Of a stretch of 64,000 bases of DNA, positions 49,550-61,759 are shown piece by piece. The stretch is taken from assembly GCA_034440635.1 (NCBI GenBank), contig JAOTON010001142.1, positions 350,501 to 414,500 of the forward strand. Direction: 5' to 3'. This DNA comes from Lepas anatifera (Eukaryota > Arthropoda > Thecostraca > Lepadidae). How positions within the stretch are numbered: the stretch's first letter is position 1; every line of letters starts with the position of its first letter. The notes below the pieces were generated by a model. It was not told the origin of the DNA. It saw only the letters and a list, made by a program, of their open reading frames with translations, and ran no database searches. The position numbers and the translations under genes are program-made.

Positions 49550-49956
49550 GCCAGGTTGTAAAGCAAGTCGGTAAACGCTGTACTCAATGTATCATTTGTC
49601 TTGGAACTCAAGATTTGCATAGAAAAAGCTGAAACCTAACTGAAATGTACCCCTCATGTACCCTTAGCAGCAGGCTACAGTTGTCATAGCTTTTGTTGAC
49701 AATTGTGACATATGCTGACATCACGGTGAGTATCAGCCAATCGAAGCCCATGAAACGTATTTAATATGGTAGTGTTTGCCAGATCATGACATCCACAGGC
49801 AGATACTTTTTTCCCTAGAGGAGCATTTAAAAAACAAAATATTGAACTTATTGTACGTTTTCAGAGAAATCATGGACGCTTCTATGATTTTCAGGTAAAA
49901 GTACCCCTAATTGCACTAAATTCCAGGATTCCATCCAGGTGTCACATTCCCTTTAA
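49550..49956. mobile_element. 5'-truncated TTAAAGGGAATGTGGC MITE
   Basis: It matches the 9833 element from its AAAGCAAGTCGGAAAAC block (here 49560) to the terminus GGTGTCACATTCCCTTTAA at 49938-49956. The first roughly 60 bp are missing or unrecognisable. Confidence 0.8.
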
Positions 49957-50895
49957 CTCTGACGTCATGACAAAATATGCATCAGACTGGATGACACATC
50001 TGACCAGAACCATTTGAGTCAATGGCATTGAAAATACTGTTAGGTCCTTGACCTGTGACCTTTAGCACCATGTGAGGTGGCCCTGGCATATCATCCCAAC
50101 CATATGGCGTTATCAGGTCACTAATCGGGTTGCAATGCGGGTGAAAGGGTGAGCGCACGATTGTGGCGACCTCAGAAGGTATGATTAAAAAAATCAATTC
50201 ACTTTGTTGAACCTTATCTTCGCCTTTATCACCGTTGTACCGCCGTAGCACTCCTTATCTTCGTCTTTATCACCACTGTACCGCCTTATCACGGCGGCAG
50301 AACTGTCGATGCACTGATGGTATCGATGGCCGCGGTTTGCTTCTCGAAGTCGCTCCGGCGGACTTCGATGGCTCAACCAGCCACTGTCAACGGACACGGC
50401 GTGAGACGGCCAACCCTGTCGGAGAACACAAGCCCCGAGTCAGGTAAGCAAACCTTAGGTCTTCAGCCCCTAACCCCCTTGTATCCACCACCTGGGACCA
50501 AGTCCCTTATGTCGGATTTAGGTTGCTATCACCATACTACCTACACATGCAGTGCTCTAAAATCCTAAAATTTTAGGCGGAGAACGTACCTTTTAATATT
50601 TTTTTCGGCCTCACAAGCACTTCATTTTGGCCTGAATTGAAAATTAAATAGAGGAATACGCCTTTTTATTTTATGAAGAGAAATGACACGCCCCGGAGAA
50701 ACCGAAGTACACATGAAGTGCTAAACATTTGCCTGAAAAAATGCATGACGACACATTTGGGCATTAAAAGATTGAAGCCAATTGCTACCTGATTTGGGAG
50801 TTAGGTCTCACCCTCCACTTTCTGTGAAAATAATTTCACGACTGTGTACATATTTGAACTTCAAAAAGTTTTGCCTACATTTCTAGGGAAATAGC

Positions 50896-52072
50896 TTAAC
50901 ACGCGCATTGACGGGGGTCTGAGCCACCTTCGCATTGACGGGGGGGGCGGGTACCCGCCCCCATAAGATCTCGAGAACCACGGTAGGTAGCGGAAAACGG
51001 TTAACGGCGTTGGGCTGCCCGTCCACTTCTCCATCGAAAACATTTGAACCATTTTTTTCAGGTCACATTTAAGGTCACGAGAGGTCAAAACATGCCGCCA
51101 TAGGGATAACATGTAAATTCAGTTTTTCGGCCATTACATCTGAACAAGTAAAGATAGAGCACAACTACTTGAACTATATGAATTCTCTCAGCAAGCCGAA
51201 TCGAATGATATATAATTTGACCTTGCTAGGTCAAGTCAAGGATTTGACCTGACCTGAGGCCAAGTCAGGGTTAAATTATATAAAATGCATATCATTAGAA
51301 CCTCAAAGCCCAGGCGAGTCTAATGCAGCTAAAATAAATGCACTATCACCATCCGTTACTGAGTTATTTTGTAAAAACCATTTTTCCCATGTATTTCCAA
51401 TGGAGAGGTCATGCCTCGTACCTGACATTAGGTCATCGATATCAAAAATACCGGAACATATTTTAGAGAACTCGGTGGGTCCATTATGTGATATGAGTGT
51501 CAATCGAATAAGTTCACCCTGCTCCCACTTATGCTATCTTAAACTTTTTTTGAGGTCGGGTCACGACCTGTACTGATGACCTGACCTGAGATGACCTAAC
51601 CCTAAAATTTTCACAGAAGTTGTAAAAATAATGAGGAAAAAGGTATGCCAGGTACGGCGGCGCGTAGCGCCGCCGTTTTTCTGCTATTTCCGAAAACCCC
51701 GAGGGGGCGGGTACTCGCCCCCGCGTGTTAAGGCATTTGCAGGCCGAATTCGCAAAAATGAGAATGGGACTCCGGAAATAACTTAATGACCAGAAGTTAT
51801 TCTCTCAGCAAGCCGAATCGAATGATATATAATTTGACCTTGCTAGGTCAAATCAAGGATTTGACCTGACCTGAGGCCAAGTCAGGGTCAAATTATATAA
51901 AATGCATATCATTAGAACCTCAAAGCCCAGGCGAGTCTAATGCACCTAAAATAAATGCACTATCACCATCCGTCCCGTAAAAAAACGGCGGCGCGTAGCG
52001 CCGCCGTTTTTCTCCTGTCCCCGAAAAACCCGAGGGGGGGCGGGTACCCGCCCCCGTCAATGCGCGTATTAA
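50896..52072. mobile_element. Composite TTAA element(s) with duplicated AGGTCA core and GC hairpins (E4)
   Basis: A first unit runs from TTAACACGCGCATTGACGGG (50896) to CCCCCGCGTGTTAA (51731). A second, internally deleted unit ends GTCAATGCGCGTATTAA at 52072 and repeats 51186-51345 almost exactly at 51801-51975, including TTTGACCTTGCTAGGTCAA. Perfect hairpins ACGGCGGCGC-GTA-GCGCCGCCGT lie at 51654-51676 and, with longer arms, at 51981-52011. GGGCGGGTACCCGCCC palindromes sit by the ends. Non-coding. Confidence 0.8.
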
Positions 52073-52221
52073 ATACCACACCATAATCGAACCAGTTCAA
52101 TTATATTTCTAGGATAATCTGCAAATATTATCGATATTTTTGGGCGCAGCTCTACCTATATCGATATACCTTGGCCATATGGAAACATCAAAATCAGAGG
52201 TGTGCTGAAAAATAATTTAGA

Positions 52222-52613
52222 CAGTGGCAGATCTAGCAGGTAGGTTTGGGGGCAAGCCCAAACAGAAGAGTCACACAGTGAAACACTGCCATAATATACC
52301 TGGATGATAGGTTCTCGAGGTAAACCCAAAATTTGACGTGAAAAATACTACTAATTTCTTTAAAAATGTCTCAGAGTGAAAGATGTGGGCACAAGAGGCT
52401 TCTTTTTGCTCTCCAAGACCAAATGTTATGCTTAAGTATAGTGGCTCTGTTTGATGTTAAGTTTAGAAGCACCAAAACCTTGCTTTTAAACTAAAAATGG
52501 CTTGGGGCTAAAGAAGTCAACAGCTTTGGGAGCAGGGGAAAACAGTTTTTCCCCAAGCTTTTCTATTTAGGGGTGGCAAATGCCTTTGTTGCCCCCCCTT
52601 GGATCAGCCACTG
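52222..52613. mobile_element. 392-bp hAT-like MITE
   Basis: The termini are CAGTGGCAGATCTAGCAGG and TTGGATCAGCCACTG. The flanking 8-mers AATTTAGA and ATTTGAGA match at six positions. No transposase is encoded. Confidence 0.75.
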
Positions 52614-53990
52614 ATTTGAGAAACTCTCATTGTGCCATTTATGAGTCATACAAGAGATAGACATCTCATCATGGTGATAGAGCTCCCCAAATCTTAAATA
52701 ATATTTTGGACAATTATGTTGTCATGCTACCTTACATACATAGAAATGCAATTTTATTTTATTTATTGGAGCCAAAATAGCAAATCAGAGCTTTTCAGGG
52801 AAAAACAGCATCAAACATTCCAAATGCATCCAAAGCTTTACCTTACAATGATAGCAAGTAGCAACATTATTTTGTTTTCATTATTGGAATCAAAATGGTG
52901 AATTTGTGCTTTTTGAGGGAAAAAGGTGCCAAACGTTCTCAATGTATTGGAAACTATCACTAATCTGCACACTATTTACAAAAAAAAATTTAGAGAATAA
53001 GCATGCAGATTGATCAAACATGCATAAACAAATATAATATATTATCATTCAGCATTCAAGTAATGATAATAAATAACAAAACAATGAATTGAAAAAATTC
53101 AGACACTCCAGCTGCCCAATCAAAAAGTCAACTACAATTGTGGCTAGAGCATGACAGCTATGTATAGTTCTAAAACCAGAATAATGAGCACCAGTCACAA
53201 AATAATAAACAAGCCCTTCCAGCCAAGTGTAAATGGAAGTAGATTATTACATGTGTCAATCAACACAGCGCTCAGGGTTTGGTTGTAAGTTGTAATTATT
53301 TGGGCTTAAGGGGTGCACTAGCCTGGCAAGTCCATTAAGCGCCCAAGGTTTGGTTCTAATTTTTATGTCAGCACTCCAGAAAACCTCTTGGTTTAGAATT
53401 CATTATTTCAATTTACATTTGCAGGTGGAACTAGTGTGGAAAATGTTGCAAGTTTCCACGCTACTCATAACTGGTGGAGCCTGTTTGACTCTCATTCCAT
53501 GTCATCATCATCATCATCATCAACTTTTTTATTTCATTTCTTATATACAGACAGGGGATAGAAGTAAATAAAGAGACCAGCAAAAGAAGACATGAACAAG
53601 GCAAAGCAAAGCAATAAGGAGCAACAGAATAGAACTGTACAGGCACACAGTATAAAGCAAGAGGAAGTAAGCGAACAGAATCAGATTAGAGCAAATGTTT
53701 AACATAGAAGGAACAAGACATAAGTTTCTGGCATGAAGCAGTAATCAAGGAGCGGGAATGGACAGAAAAAGTAACACAAAACAGAGACTGACATGTCATA
53801 ACAAAACAAGAAGAGCATTAAAGAACGAACTGGACAGAAAAATAACGCCAAAAACATACTTGAAGAGGCAAAATAAAACAAACCCGCAAAAACAACAGGC
53901 AAACAAAAACAGGGGACGCAACAAAATAAGCAATATTAAGTAATAAGTAGTTATAAGTATAGGGCCCACATATGTTGAACATATTAAATC
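52614..53990. other. No gene recognised; (CAT)n and A-rich tract
   Basis: AT-rich sequence with a short (CAT)n run at about 53501-53521. It is followed by an A-rich, AAC/AAA-laden stretch (53560-53950) that may be the 3' tail of an old retroelement. No coding frame is supported. Confidence 0.35.
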
Positions 53991-54019
53991 TTAAAAAAAA
54001 CCATTAGTAGAAGTAACAA

Positions 54020-54655
54020 AAAAAAATGTACGGATGTCAATGTACAGAAATCCTAACATTTTATTCCCTGAATATATTGGCAGAGTATAATATAAGGAAG
54101 AAGGTTTTTGCCTGCACTTACTATGCAGTTCTGTGAAAGCTCTTAAAAAATAGGACCATAATGCCAAAATTTGGATACACAATTTCCACGGCTCTGTCCT
54201 GTACAAAAGAGAATGATAACACATATATCCTGAAAAGAAAAACATACGCATATCGATCACAATTATGAAAAATGGGCAGCACCCACCGCCACATCATATA
54301 TCAGCAACCAATAAATAATAAATTTCCTTCCACTGCCCTTCTTTCTTTTTTTACAGAACATTAACAATGCGCCAAAAACGTTTCTTCTGCACCGCTTATG
54401 AATCGTAAAAGAGATGAAAATATTGGATCGAAGAAACTGAATTTCTCTGGATATTAAAAAAACGCAATATTTCCTTAAAAATTGTCTTGAAACTATGTTT
54501 TGAGAAAAGTAGAATATTCGATTGTTGCAGCTTGATTCAAAACGGCAGATATAAGCATTTTAGGATGCACAACCATCGAAGGTTCCAAATGTGTCAGAAG
54601 TCGTCACTATTCTACTCCGTGTATGCAGAATTCATTGTATGAAAATAAATATGCC
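54020..54655 (-). repeat. Dispersed repeat R, copy B (inverted)
   Basis: Reverse complement of copy A at 44048-44665 with small indels. The exon-like block is kept, but its donor has changed from GTAAAA to GCAAAA. The two copies form an inverted pair about 10 kb apart. Confidence 0.85.
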
Positions 54656-55400
54656 TGCAAGAAGTCCCATTGGAATTACATGTTAAATTTTTCTGGAAAA
54701 AGTCTCTAAGAACCAGAAATGGAACCTTCAACAATCCCCAAACTTCTAGAGAGATAGCTCATGTCCACCCCCTGCCCCAAACTTGCCATAGAAAAGAAAA
54801 CACACACACGCTGCAACATACATCGCCTTTGCCAGGGCAGTTGTTGAACATAGATTGTGAACTGCGGCAATAAAAACAACAAAAATCAACATTGGTGGGC
54901 ACATGTGGCGGCAAATAAATGGCGCGACTGACTTGCGCGCGCTTCCTTGGTCTTGAAAGATGCAAATTATTGAACTTGATTTGGCTTCACTTAATCTCTA
55001 TATTTTACAAAAAATATATACATAAAATCTAGCTTTGTTATTTTAGAACTAATGGAAAAAATTATTTTAAGACATTTAATTATAAACTATCTCCAAATAA
55101 GGAGAATAATGAATTTTTTTCGTGGTACAGTGTTGGGTTCAAGCACGAGCAAGACATTAGCCGTTTTCACAACGTGAATAAATTGAAATCAACCTTGGGT
55201 GTCTTTTGGTAGTTTTTTTTTAACATTTCCCAAGCCAAAAAAATCAGCGTTCATTTCAGTGAAACTCTAGAAGTTCTAGAAATATGCTTGCCCAAAATTG
55301 AAAGCAATGACCCTAAATATCTTGATTCTGAGCTTTTCCTGGCATTAAATTCAATAGATAAATCTAAATTAATGGATATATATTTTGGAAATATCCCAAG
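54656..55400. other. No gene recognised
   Basis: AT-rich sequence with no repeat family or exon that I recognise. Confidence 0.35.
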
Positions 55401-55414
55401 ATCTTGGGCGTCTT

Positions 55415-55453
55415 TTTTGAAAAAACCGACCTCCAGGGTCGGTTTTTTCAAAA
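55415..55453. repeat. Perfect 17-bp hairpin with 5-nt loop
   Basis: The arms TTTTGAAAAAACCGACC and GGTCGGTTTTTTCAAAA are exact reverse complements around TCCAG. In RNA this would be a very stable stem. No neighbouring gene explains it. Confidence 0.9.
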
Positions 55454-55899
55454 GCCACCCAAGCCTCTAGATCCCGTCTTTTCGGTCTCCAGATTTGTCT
55501 GGAGAGATTTTTCAGAGGCTTCCATATGCAGGAGCGAATTTTGAGGTCGGTGATTTATGCAGGACTTGCCCGCTTGACGTCACTGCCTACGTCATAGCCA
55601 AGAACCAATCATCGGACAGTATTCTGGGAGCAGCATGGCCGCGTTCAAGGCCCGAGAGAGAGAGGTCGCGTTCGGGAACGTGCTCGGGAAAAGTTTGTTC
55701 TCTAATGTTTCTTTTCTCACGGTATATGAGCTACGATCGTTATTTTACGTGTGTTTAGGAACAAAAAGTTAAATATTTGATTGAAATTATTTGATCGTTA
55801 CCAATTTTTTGCGGCAGTCAGGCAGACATTTTTCCCGTCACCATACAGATCGGGGGTCAATTAAATGGGCAGGTGCCCCTCCTATCGACCATCTGTCCC

Positions 55900-56560
55900 C
55901 CTGAATCATGGGCGGATCCCGGATAGCCGATCGGGGCACCTTTCCGGGTTGGCACCATCCAGACCAGGAGGGTGCCACTTTTGACCAAAAAACTATGAGG
56001 TGGGCGCCAAATCATATCGGTGGGCGCCGATTTTCACATCTTGGGGAGGGGAGGGGTGAGAACCGACATTTCAGGGCAGCGCTGTGACCATTTTAGGGGG
56101 CGCCGAGCGTCAATCGGAAAGACACGTACCCCACCCCTGGATTCTGCCTATGCCCTGGATGGTTACGGTGCCGCCTGAAGGGTTGATGGCGCCCCTGAAA
56201 TATCGCTTTGCACCTTTTCTCCAAAGATGCGAAAATCGGCGCCCATTGTTAGGATTTTGCGCCCGCCTGAAATATTTTGCCGGTCCAAGGTGGCGCCCCC
56301 TGGTCCGGATCGCGCCCCCGGGAAGGCCTAGACGGCGCCGACATTGCCGATCGGGGGCACCTTTCCAGTGGGTGCCACTTCTTGCCTGCAAAACTTTTCA
56401 GGTGGGCGCAAAATCCTATCGGTGGGCGCCGATTCTCGCATTCTAGGGGGGTGGGAAGCGACGTTTCAGGGGGCGCTATTCAAGTTTCAGGGGGTTGCCA
56501 TGACCATTTCAGATGGCGCCGAGGGTCCATCTCTAACCCCCCCCCAAGATCCGTGTACGC
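55900..56560. repeat. Duplicated GC-rich repeat with GGTGGGCGCC motifs
   Basis: Two direct copies about 370 bp apart (about 55935-56100 and 56345-56530) share GGGCACCTTTCC, ATCGGTGGGCGCCGATT, CGACATTTCAGGG-type and TGACCATTT blocks. Related sequence in inverted orientation is at 29980-30150. Probably overlapping MITE-like elements of the GGCGGATCC group. Confidence 0.65.
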
Positions 56561-57070
56561 GAGGTGACGGAACTAGTGATGTGGGAGGTGACGGCACTGG
56601 TGAGGCGGGGGTGACGGCACTGGCAAGGCCGGAGGCGGGAGGCGACGGTGTTCGTGAGGCGCGAGGCGATGGATAGTTGGGGGGAGGTGGGGGAGACCAT
56701 GACGCCGTAGACTGCACATCGGCTCATCGAACAGTTGAGGCATCTCCTCCGTCGATATATCGCCGGTGTCACGTTCACGAGTGTGTCGAGGACTGACTGA
56801 ATCAGAGGGGGCCACCGCTGTTCCAAGGAGCCGCCGCAGGCCCGGGTTGGGCGGTCGCTGCCGCTGGCCCGGGTTGGGCCACCGTTACCCAGGTGACTAC
56901 CGTTGCCGCAGGTCCAGGTAGGGGAAGCCGCCGCCGCCGAATAACTTCTCACAATGCGGCGACCGGCAAGTTGCCGCGCAATCTCCAGTAGGCGGCAACT
57001 CCATCGGCCATAGCTTACCAAACATACATAGGGGTTGTAGGTCAACATGGTGAAATGGGCAGTGTGCGTT
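56561..57070. repeat. GC-rich simple repeat patch
   Basis: Imperfect GGTGACGGCACTGGTGAGGCG-type repeats (56565-56665) are followed by a GC-rich patch with CCGGGTTGGGC repeated at about 56840 and 56868. Open frames across it on the minus strand are Pro/Ser/Arg-rich artefacts. Confidence 0.5.
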
Positions 57071-57077
57071 TGTGAAT

Positions 57078-58068
57078 TTAACACGCGCCCCGCAGGGGGT
57101 GAAATTCGCCCCTCCTGGTTTTTTCCAGATATCTCAAAAACGAAGAGACGCAGAGCAACGAAACTTACAGTACCTTATTCCTAATCAATTTTACACATCT
57201 GACCAAATCTTTGAGTTAAGGTCATCTCTGGTCAAGGAGCTATTCAAGGTCAAGTGACCCGACATCGAAACCTAAAATTACGAGTTTGAAGCGGTGCCCA
57301 GGGAACATCAGCGAACCGATCACTTTGAAACTTCCACAATATGATAAAATCATTAAGGTCTACAAATCTGCTATCTCGGAATTTCTATATTTTTTACCTA
57401 AGGTGGGGTCAATTTCTTGGTCACCCCATCATAAGTCTATGGTGAAAAATAGAATGGGCTCGTTTTCAGTAAATATTGCATAGATAAAGCTGAAAATCCT
57501 CAAGCCGTCTCTTCTTACCACGATCTTGAAAATTAAGTTGAGTTTTTAACCATCTGACCTCTCAAAGGTCATATCAGGTCACGGGAGCATAGAGTGATTA
57601 TTTGGCCAATAACTGCTCATTGAATTGAGACAAAGCTCCAATTTTGCTTGCATTGTGCTTGTATTGTCACGAGAAGTCGATTGATATGCAACATGACGAT
57701 ACCGGGTCACTCTCTGACCCTGACCTAGCTCGAGGTCAAGTCATTTTCACTATTTGACCTAGGAAGGTCATATTATACATCATTCAATTCGCAGCGATGA
57801 GAGGAATCCAATGATGCATAAAGATTTGCTCTAGCTCCCCTGAGGACAGATCTAGAGAGAGAAACGTACACTGCTCTGTTGTAAGCCTATGGAATCTTCT
57901 TTGACCTATGCTGACCTCAATATTGACTTGACATGAAAATTCTTCGTATAAAATCGCTTCGTCTTGTCAAGAGCTTTCCAACACCACCCATAATTTTCCT
58001 TTAGTTTTCGTGGGGACCGAGATACGAAGGGGGCGCGTCATGCAAGAGACCCCAGCTGGGCATGTTAA
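57078..58068. mobile_element. TTAA-bounded ~1-kb element with AGGTCA half-sites (E3)
   Basis: It starts TTAACACGCGCCCCGC and ends GGGCATGTTAA, with TTAA at both edges. The interior follows the 33844-34855 copy block by block, so the two are paralogous insertions of one family. Repeated GGTCA/TGACC half-sites occur at 57208-57260, 57550-57590, 57710-57775 and 57900-57935. Non-coding. Confidence 0.85.
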
Positions 58069-58270
58069 AATGGTACAAGAATGGTAAAAACAGTGTACCT
58101 CAACTTCCCACCCTTTGCATAGAATCGTACCATCCACTGTATTTTCCCGGAGTAAATACGCAATAAATGTCAGCTGTAGATGTCTAATGTGCAAAGCCAA
58201 GCTTGCTGAAGCATGTGGGGTTGATTCACCCAGCATGTCAACCTCAAACTTTGGTTCACATCACTAGAAG

Positions 58271-58478
58271 CATGGGCGCCGAAAGCGGGGGGCATCTCCC
58301 CTCTTGGCCAACCAAAAGGATGCCCCTCCAAATTTTTGGTCCATTGCCATTCATGCTGTCAGGTACCAAATATGCTCAAAATTCGCCTTCCCAGGTCAGC
58401 ACCAGCTGGGGTCTGTCCCCCCCTGTAAAAACTCTGTGACGGTGCCCCTAACTGGAAGGGGCGCCGATGTGAGGCATC
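58271..58478. repeat. Dispersed repeat with GGGCGCCGAAAGCGGGG start (copy 2)
   Basis: Matches 22352-22558 through the same blocks and ends with GGGGCGCCGATGTG, which is partly the inverse of its start. That supports a short terminal inverted repeat. Confidence 0.75.
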
Positions 58479-59545
58479 ATGTGACTTGTTGACACATGTA
58501 ATTCACAAATGGTACCAAACTTAAGCCTGATACTGCACCACTTTAGAGCTTGATACTTTTAAGGTATCAAAGTATGAATCCCAAGAGCATGACAAAATGA
58601 TCAACATCAGGAAACTCCTTTAGTTACTTCTTACTTATCTCAGGAAACCCAGTATCTTTTTGGTAAATGAGCAATGCAACCAACAAAGCTACTCCATCTT
58701 ATTATGGTGAATTAGCATTAATGCCTGTAGGTATATTTTGAAAACAGGGATAATCAGTACATATCCTGTATTTCATTTGGAACCACCTTGAAGCAAACCT
58801 CTTAAAATAACAAGAAAAGCCTGACCTGGCCTGAGAAGCGGATATAGCTCTATTTCAATAATAAACAAAGTGTTTTGTATTGCTCAGTCAGCAAAGTATG
58901 GCAGCAGGCCAAATGAGTCGCACCAGCCACCTAAAATTCTCACACCGTCAGCCACCAAAAATTAGCACCGATCTGCCATATACCAGGGAGAAAAAAGCAC
59001 TCATTCCCACCCACACAATGCAATGCTACCTTTCTTATTAGGTAGTTAGTTGAGGACTTTTTATAAGGCCCCTCCTATGTCATTATAACCATTTAGCCAT
59101 TATTTGTTAGGTTTTCAGTGTCACCTTCCTCACACCAGTCTCAGAAATTTGCACCAGGTTGATAAAATTCGCACTACTCGCTCCTGTCGCCAAGGGCACT
59201 GGCACTGACGAAATATCGTTAAAAACGCCATACTTTGCACGCTAGTGTATTACTAGTTGCATAGCACATATACCCAAGCAAACCTGAGAAACCAAGATAA
59301 ATTATAATTTTCCAGTAACGCCCACTTCAAGGTGAAAACCGCTTACAGTCAAAACACCCATACCCTGAATTAAGGATACCGGACATCACCACTTAATTTT
59401 TATTTGAGATGCTCAGACTACAAATAGCGGGGAAAACATTCAGTGGGACAAAATTTTGGACCAAATTCTTTGTCTTCAAATGATACTGCTCAAACAATTC
59501 ACCAAAAATTTAGCAAGTCTCAAAATTTGGGTGGATCCACACATT
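58479..59545. other. No gene recognised
   Basis: AT-rich unique sequence without a supported exon or a repeat family shared elsewhere in the window. Confidence 0.35.
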
Positions 59546-59548
59546 AAT

Positions 59549-60774
59549 TGTATCTATCTATCTATCTATAGTTGTCGGAATTTTGGAGGCCACGTCGGCC
59601 TGATTGGATCCGGTCTTCGACAAGCTCAGTTTGATGAGTCTACACTCAGTCTTACTCAGGCCATAATGCCTGAGGAGTTGACTAGTTGGTGAGAGCAGTT
59701 GAAAAGAAAGTAAAGGACCTTACTCTGGGCATTCAGGGACAAGGTACATCAGGGATGACCAATGAGAGTCGAGCTTGTTCTTAAACTCATTGACCGTGGT
59801 GGTTTCTACTACTGATGTAGGCAACGCATTCCAGTCATTCACCACGCGGACTGAAAATGACGAACGACGCGCTCTAGATGTAGTGCTGGGTTTAGCAATT
59901 TTCCACTGATGTCCGCGGGTACAGGAGCGATCAATGAGGTCGAAAAACTGGGCTGGATCGATATCAATGGAGCCGTGAAGCAGTTGGTATACTTTGATCA
60001 GGTCTCCTCGGCGTCGCCTGTAATACAAAGAGGGAAGCCTAAGAGCCCTCAGTCGGTCCGGGTAAGATAAACCCCTCATGGAGGGGACCATACGAGTGGC
60101 CCTTCGCTTCACCCTCTCAAGCAGCCTTTGGTCAGCCCTATTGAATGGTCCCCAACAGATGTTACCATACTCCAGTAGAGGGCGCACCAGTGCCTTGTAA
60201 AGAAGAGGCAAAGTGAAAGTGTCAATGTTAGCGAAGGATTTTCGGATGACAGCCAAAACCTTGTTAGCTTTTGAGACTGATGCCGCTGCTTGCTGTCGGA
60301 ATTTCAAGTCCCTGTCGATGATTATTCCGAGATCTCGTTCTTCATCTAACTTCCTGAGATAAGCACCGCCCATAGTGTAATCGTGACAAGGATTATTATT
60401 GCCAATGTGCAACACTACACATTTACCTTCATTGAAGGGCATCTGCCACGTTGACGACCATTCCAATACCCGATTTAGGTCTGCTTGTAGCATTTCTGAT
60501 GAGTGGAGGTGCCTAATTCCTGTGTAGAGTTTTGTGTCATCAGCAAAAAATTTTATGCCAGAAAGTACACAATCAGGGAAATCATTGATAAACAGAAGAA
60601 AAAAGATCGGGCCAAGCACAGAACCTGCGGAACACCACTAGTGACCTTTGTCCATTCTGAAGCAGCGCCATCGACGACCACATACTGTTTCCTATCCGAT
60701 AAGAAAGCGCGGATCCACCATGAGAATGCAATTAAAACATCATTCAACCCCGAAAATTTGGCATAATATCTACC
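59549..60774 (-). pseudogene. 5'-truncated LINE with frameshifted reverse transcriptase (CR1-like)
   Basis: The frame 59720-60619 encodes GPIFFLLFINDF, the catalytic block IKFFADDTKLY, LGIIIDRDLKF, ALVRPLLEYGNICWGP, the RRATRMV and LPSLYYRRRRGDLI blocks and a C-terminal VVNDWNALPTSVV. All are standard in CR1/L2-group ORF2 after the RT fingers. The preceding block (AFLSDRKQYVVV to VTSGVPQ) is in another frame; one G is missing at about 60624 where GVPQGSVLGP should read. Sequence upstream of about 60774 is absent (5' truncation). The 3' end near 59549-59570 is a short (GATA)n tail on this strand, as in CR1/L2-type elements. Confidence 0.92.
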
Positions 60775-61430
60775 CTGATTTACATTTAGGGATTCCTCTG
60801 CCTGTCACCCCTTGTTTAGGACACCCATGCTCGTATGCGAGTTGGTTACCTAGGTAATACACTTTTTCTCAATGTAACTGGAAACTTGCCCGAGTATTAC
60901 ACAAGCAGACGTTACCCTAATCCCTACTCCTTTTGTTTTGAGCTTATTACACAGCTAATATAGAAACTGAGAGAAAAACGACATGTAAATTGAAGCGACT
61001 GGGTAGCAGGAGCATAACTGATGAAAATTTCACTCATTATACGACTTATTAAAGTTGAATTTCATTCTTTTTAATTCCACATCACTCAACACAGGGAGCC
61101 CGGCGACTGTGAAGCATTGCCAGATGTGCCAGATAATTTACTCAATAAATTCCCCAGACTCTTGTGAAATTCTGATAAATGGCAGCAATATTACAGTGCT
61201 ACCAAAAAACGTTTCAAAAAGACACCCAAGATTTAATTCACGTTGTGAAAACGGCTATTTTCTTTGCACCGTTTACCCCTTACCAAGACTACCAAGTCAG
61301 CAAAGAAACTGCTTTGTCTTGGATTTTTTGGATAAAATATTTGTTTATCAATTAAACTGAAAAAATCCAAAATGTAACGATTTTTCGTATTCAATGATTA
61401 TATAAAAGAAAACTAGTCTCGAGGTGGTCT
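60775..61430. other. No gene recognised
   Basis: AT-rich sequence between the LINE fragment and the THAP gene. A 101-codon plus frame at 61055 has no recognisable domain. Confidence 0.35.
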
Positions 61431-61759
61431 CGAGGCCCCGCCTCCAACATCTGTCAAACTGTGCACCTATTGGTCCATTGCTTAAATCCGGCCAAAGTTT
61501 TACCTAGTGTCTCTATTGCTTTGGCCGTATATTATTATCGCCCCAGCGCCGCGGTGGGTGTTGTTTTCGAGGGTCTGGTGCGTGCAATTGAATAATTTTT
61601 CGCGAGATTTTCCGTGGTTTAAGAGTTTTAACAGGCTGAAAGTAATATATTTTCCCTAATCTGATGCGGAGTGAGGCTCTGTCGGCAGATCATTAAGAGG
61701 AAAGGAGCTGCTTTTTGCGTAATCTCAATTTACACGCAGGTCTAGTCGCTGGGCTCACT

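Noticed and set aside
55415..55453. Rho-independent terminator
   Set aside because: The shape fits, but the DNA is from an animal nucleus and no gene ends there.
56487..57084. 183-codon minus-strand frame
   Set aside because: Runs across simple GC repeats; composition is dominated by Pro/Ser/Arg and it lacks a conserved motif.
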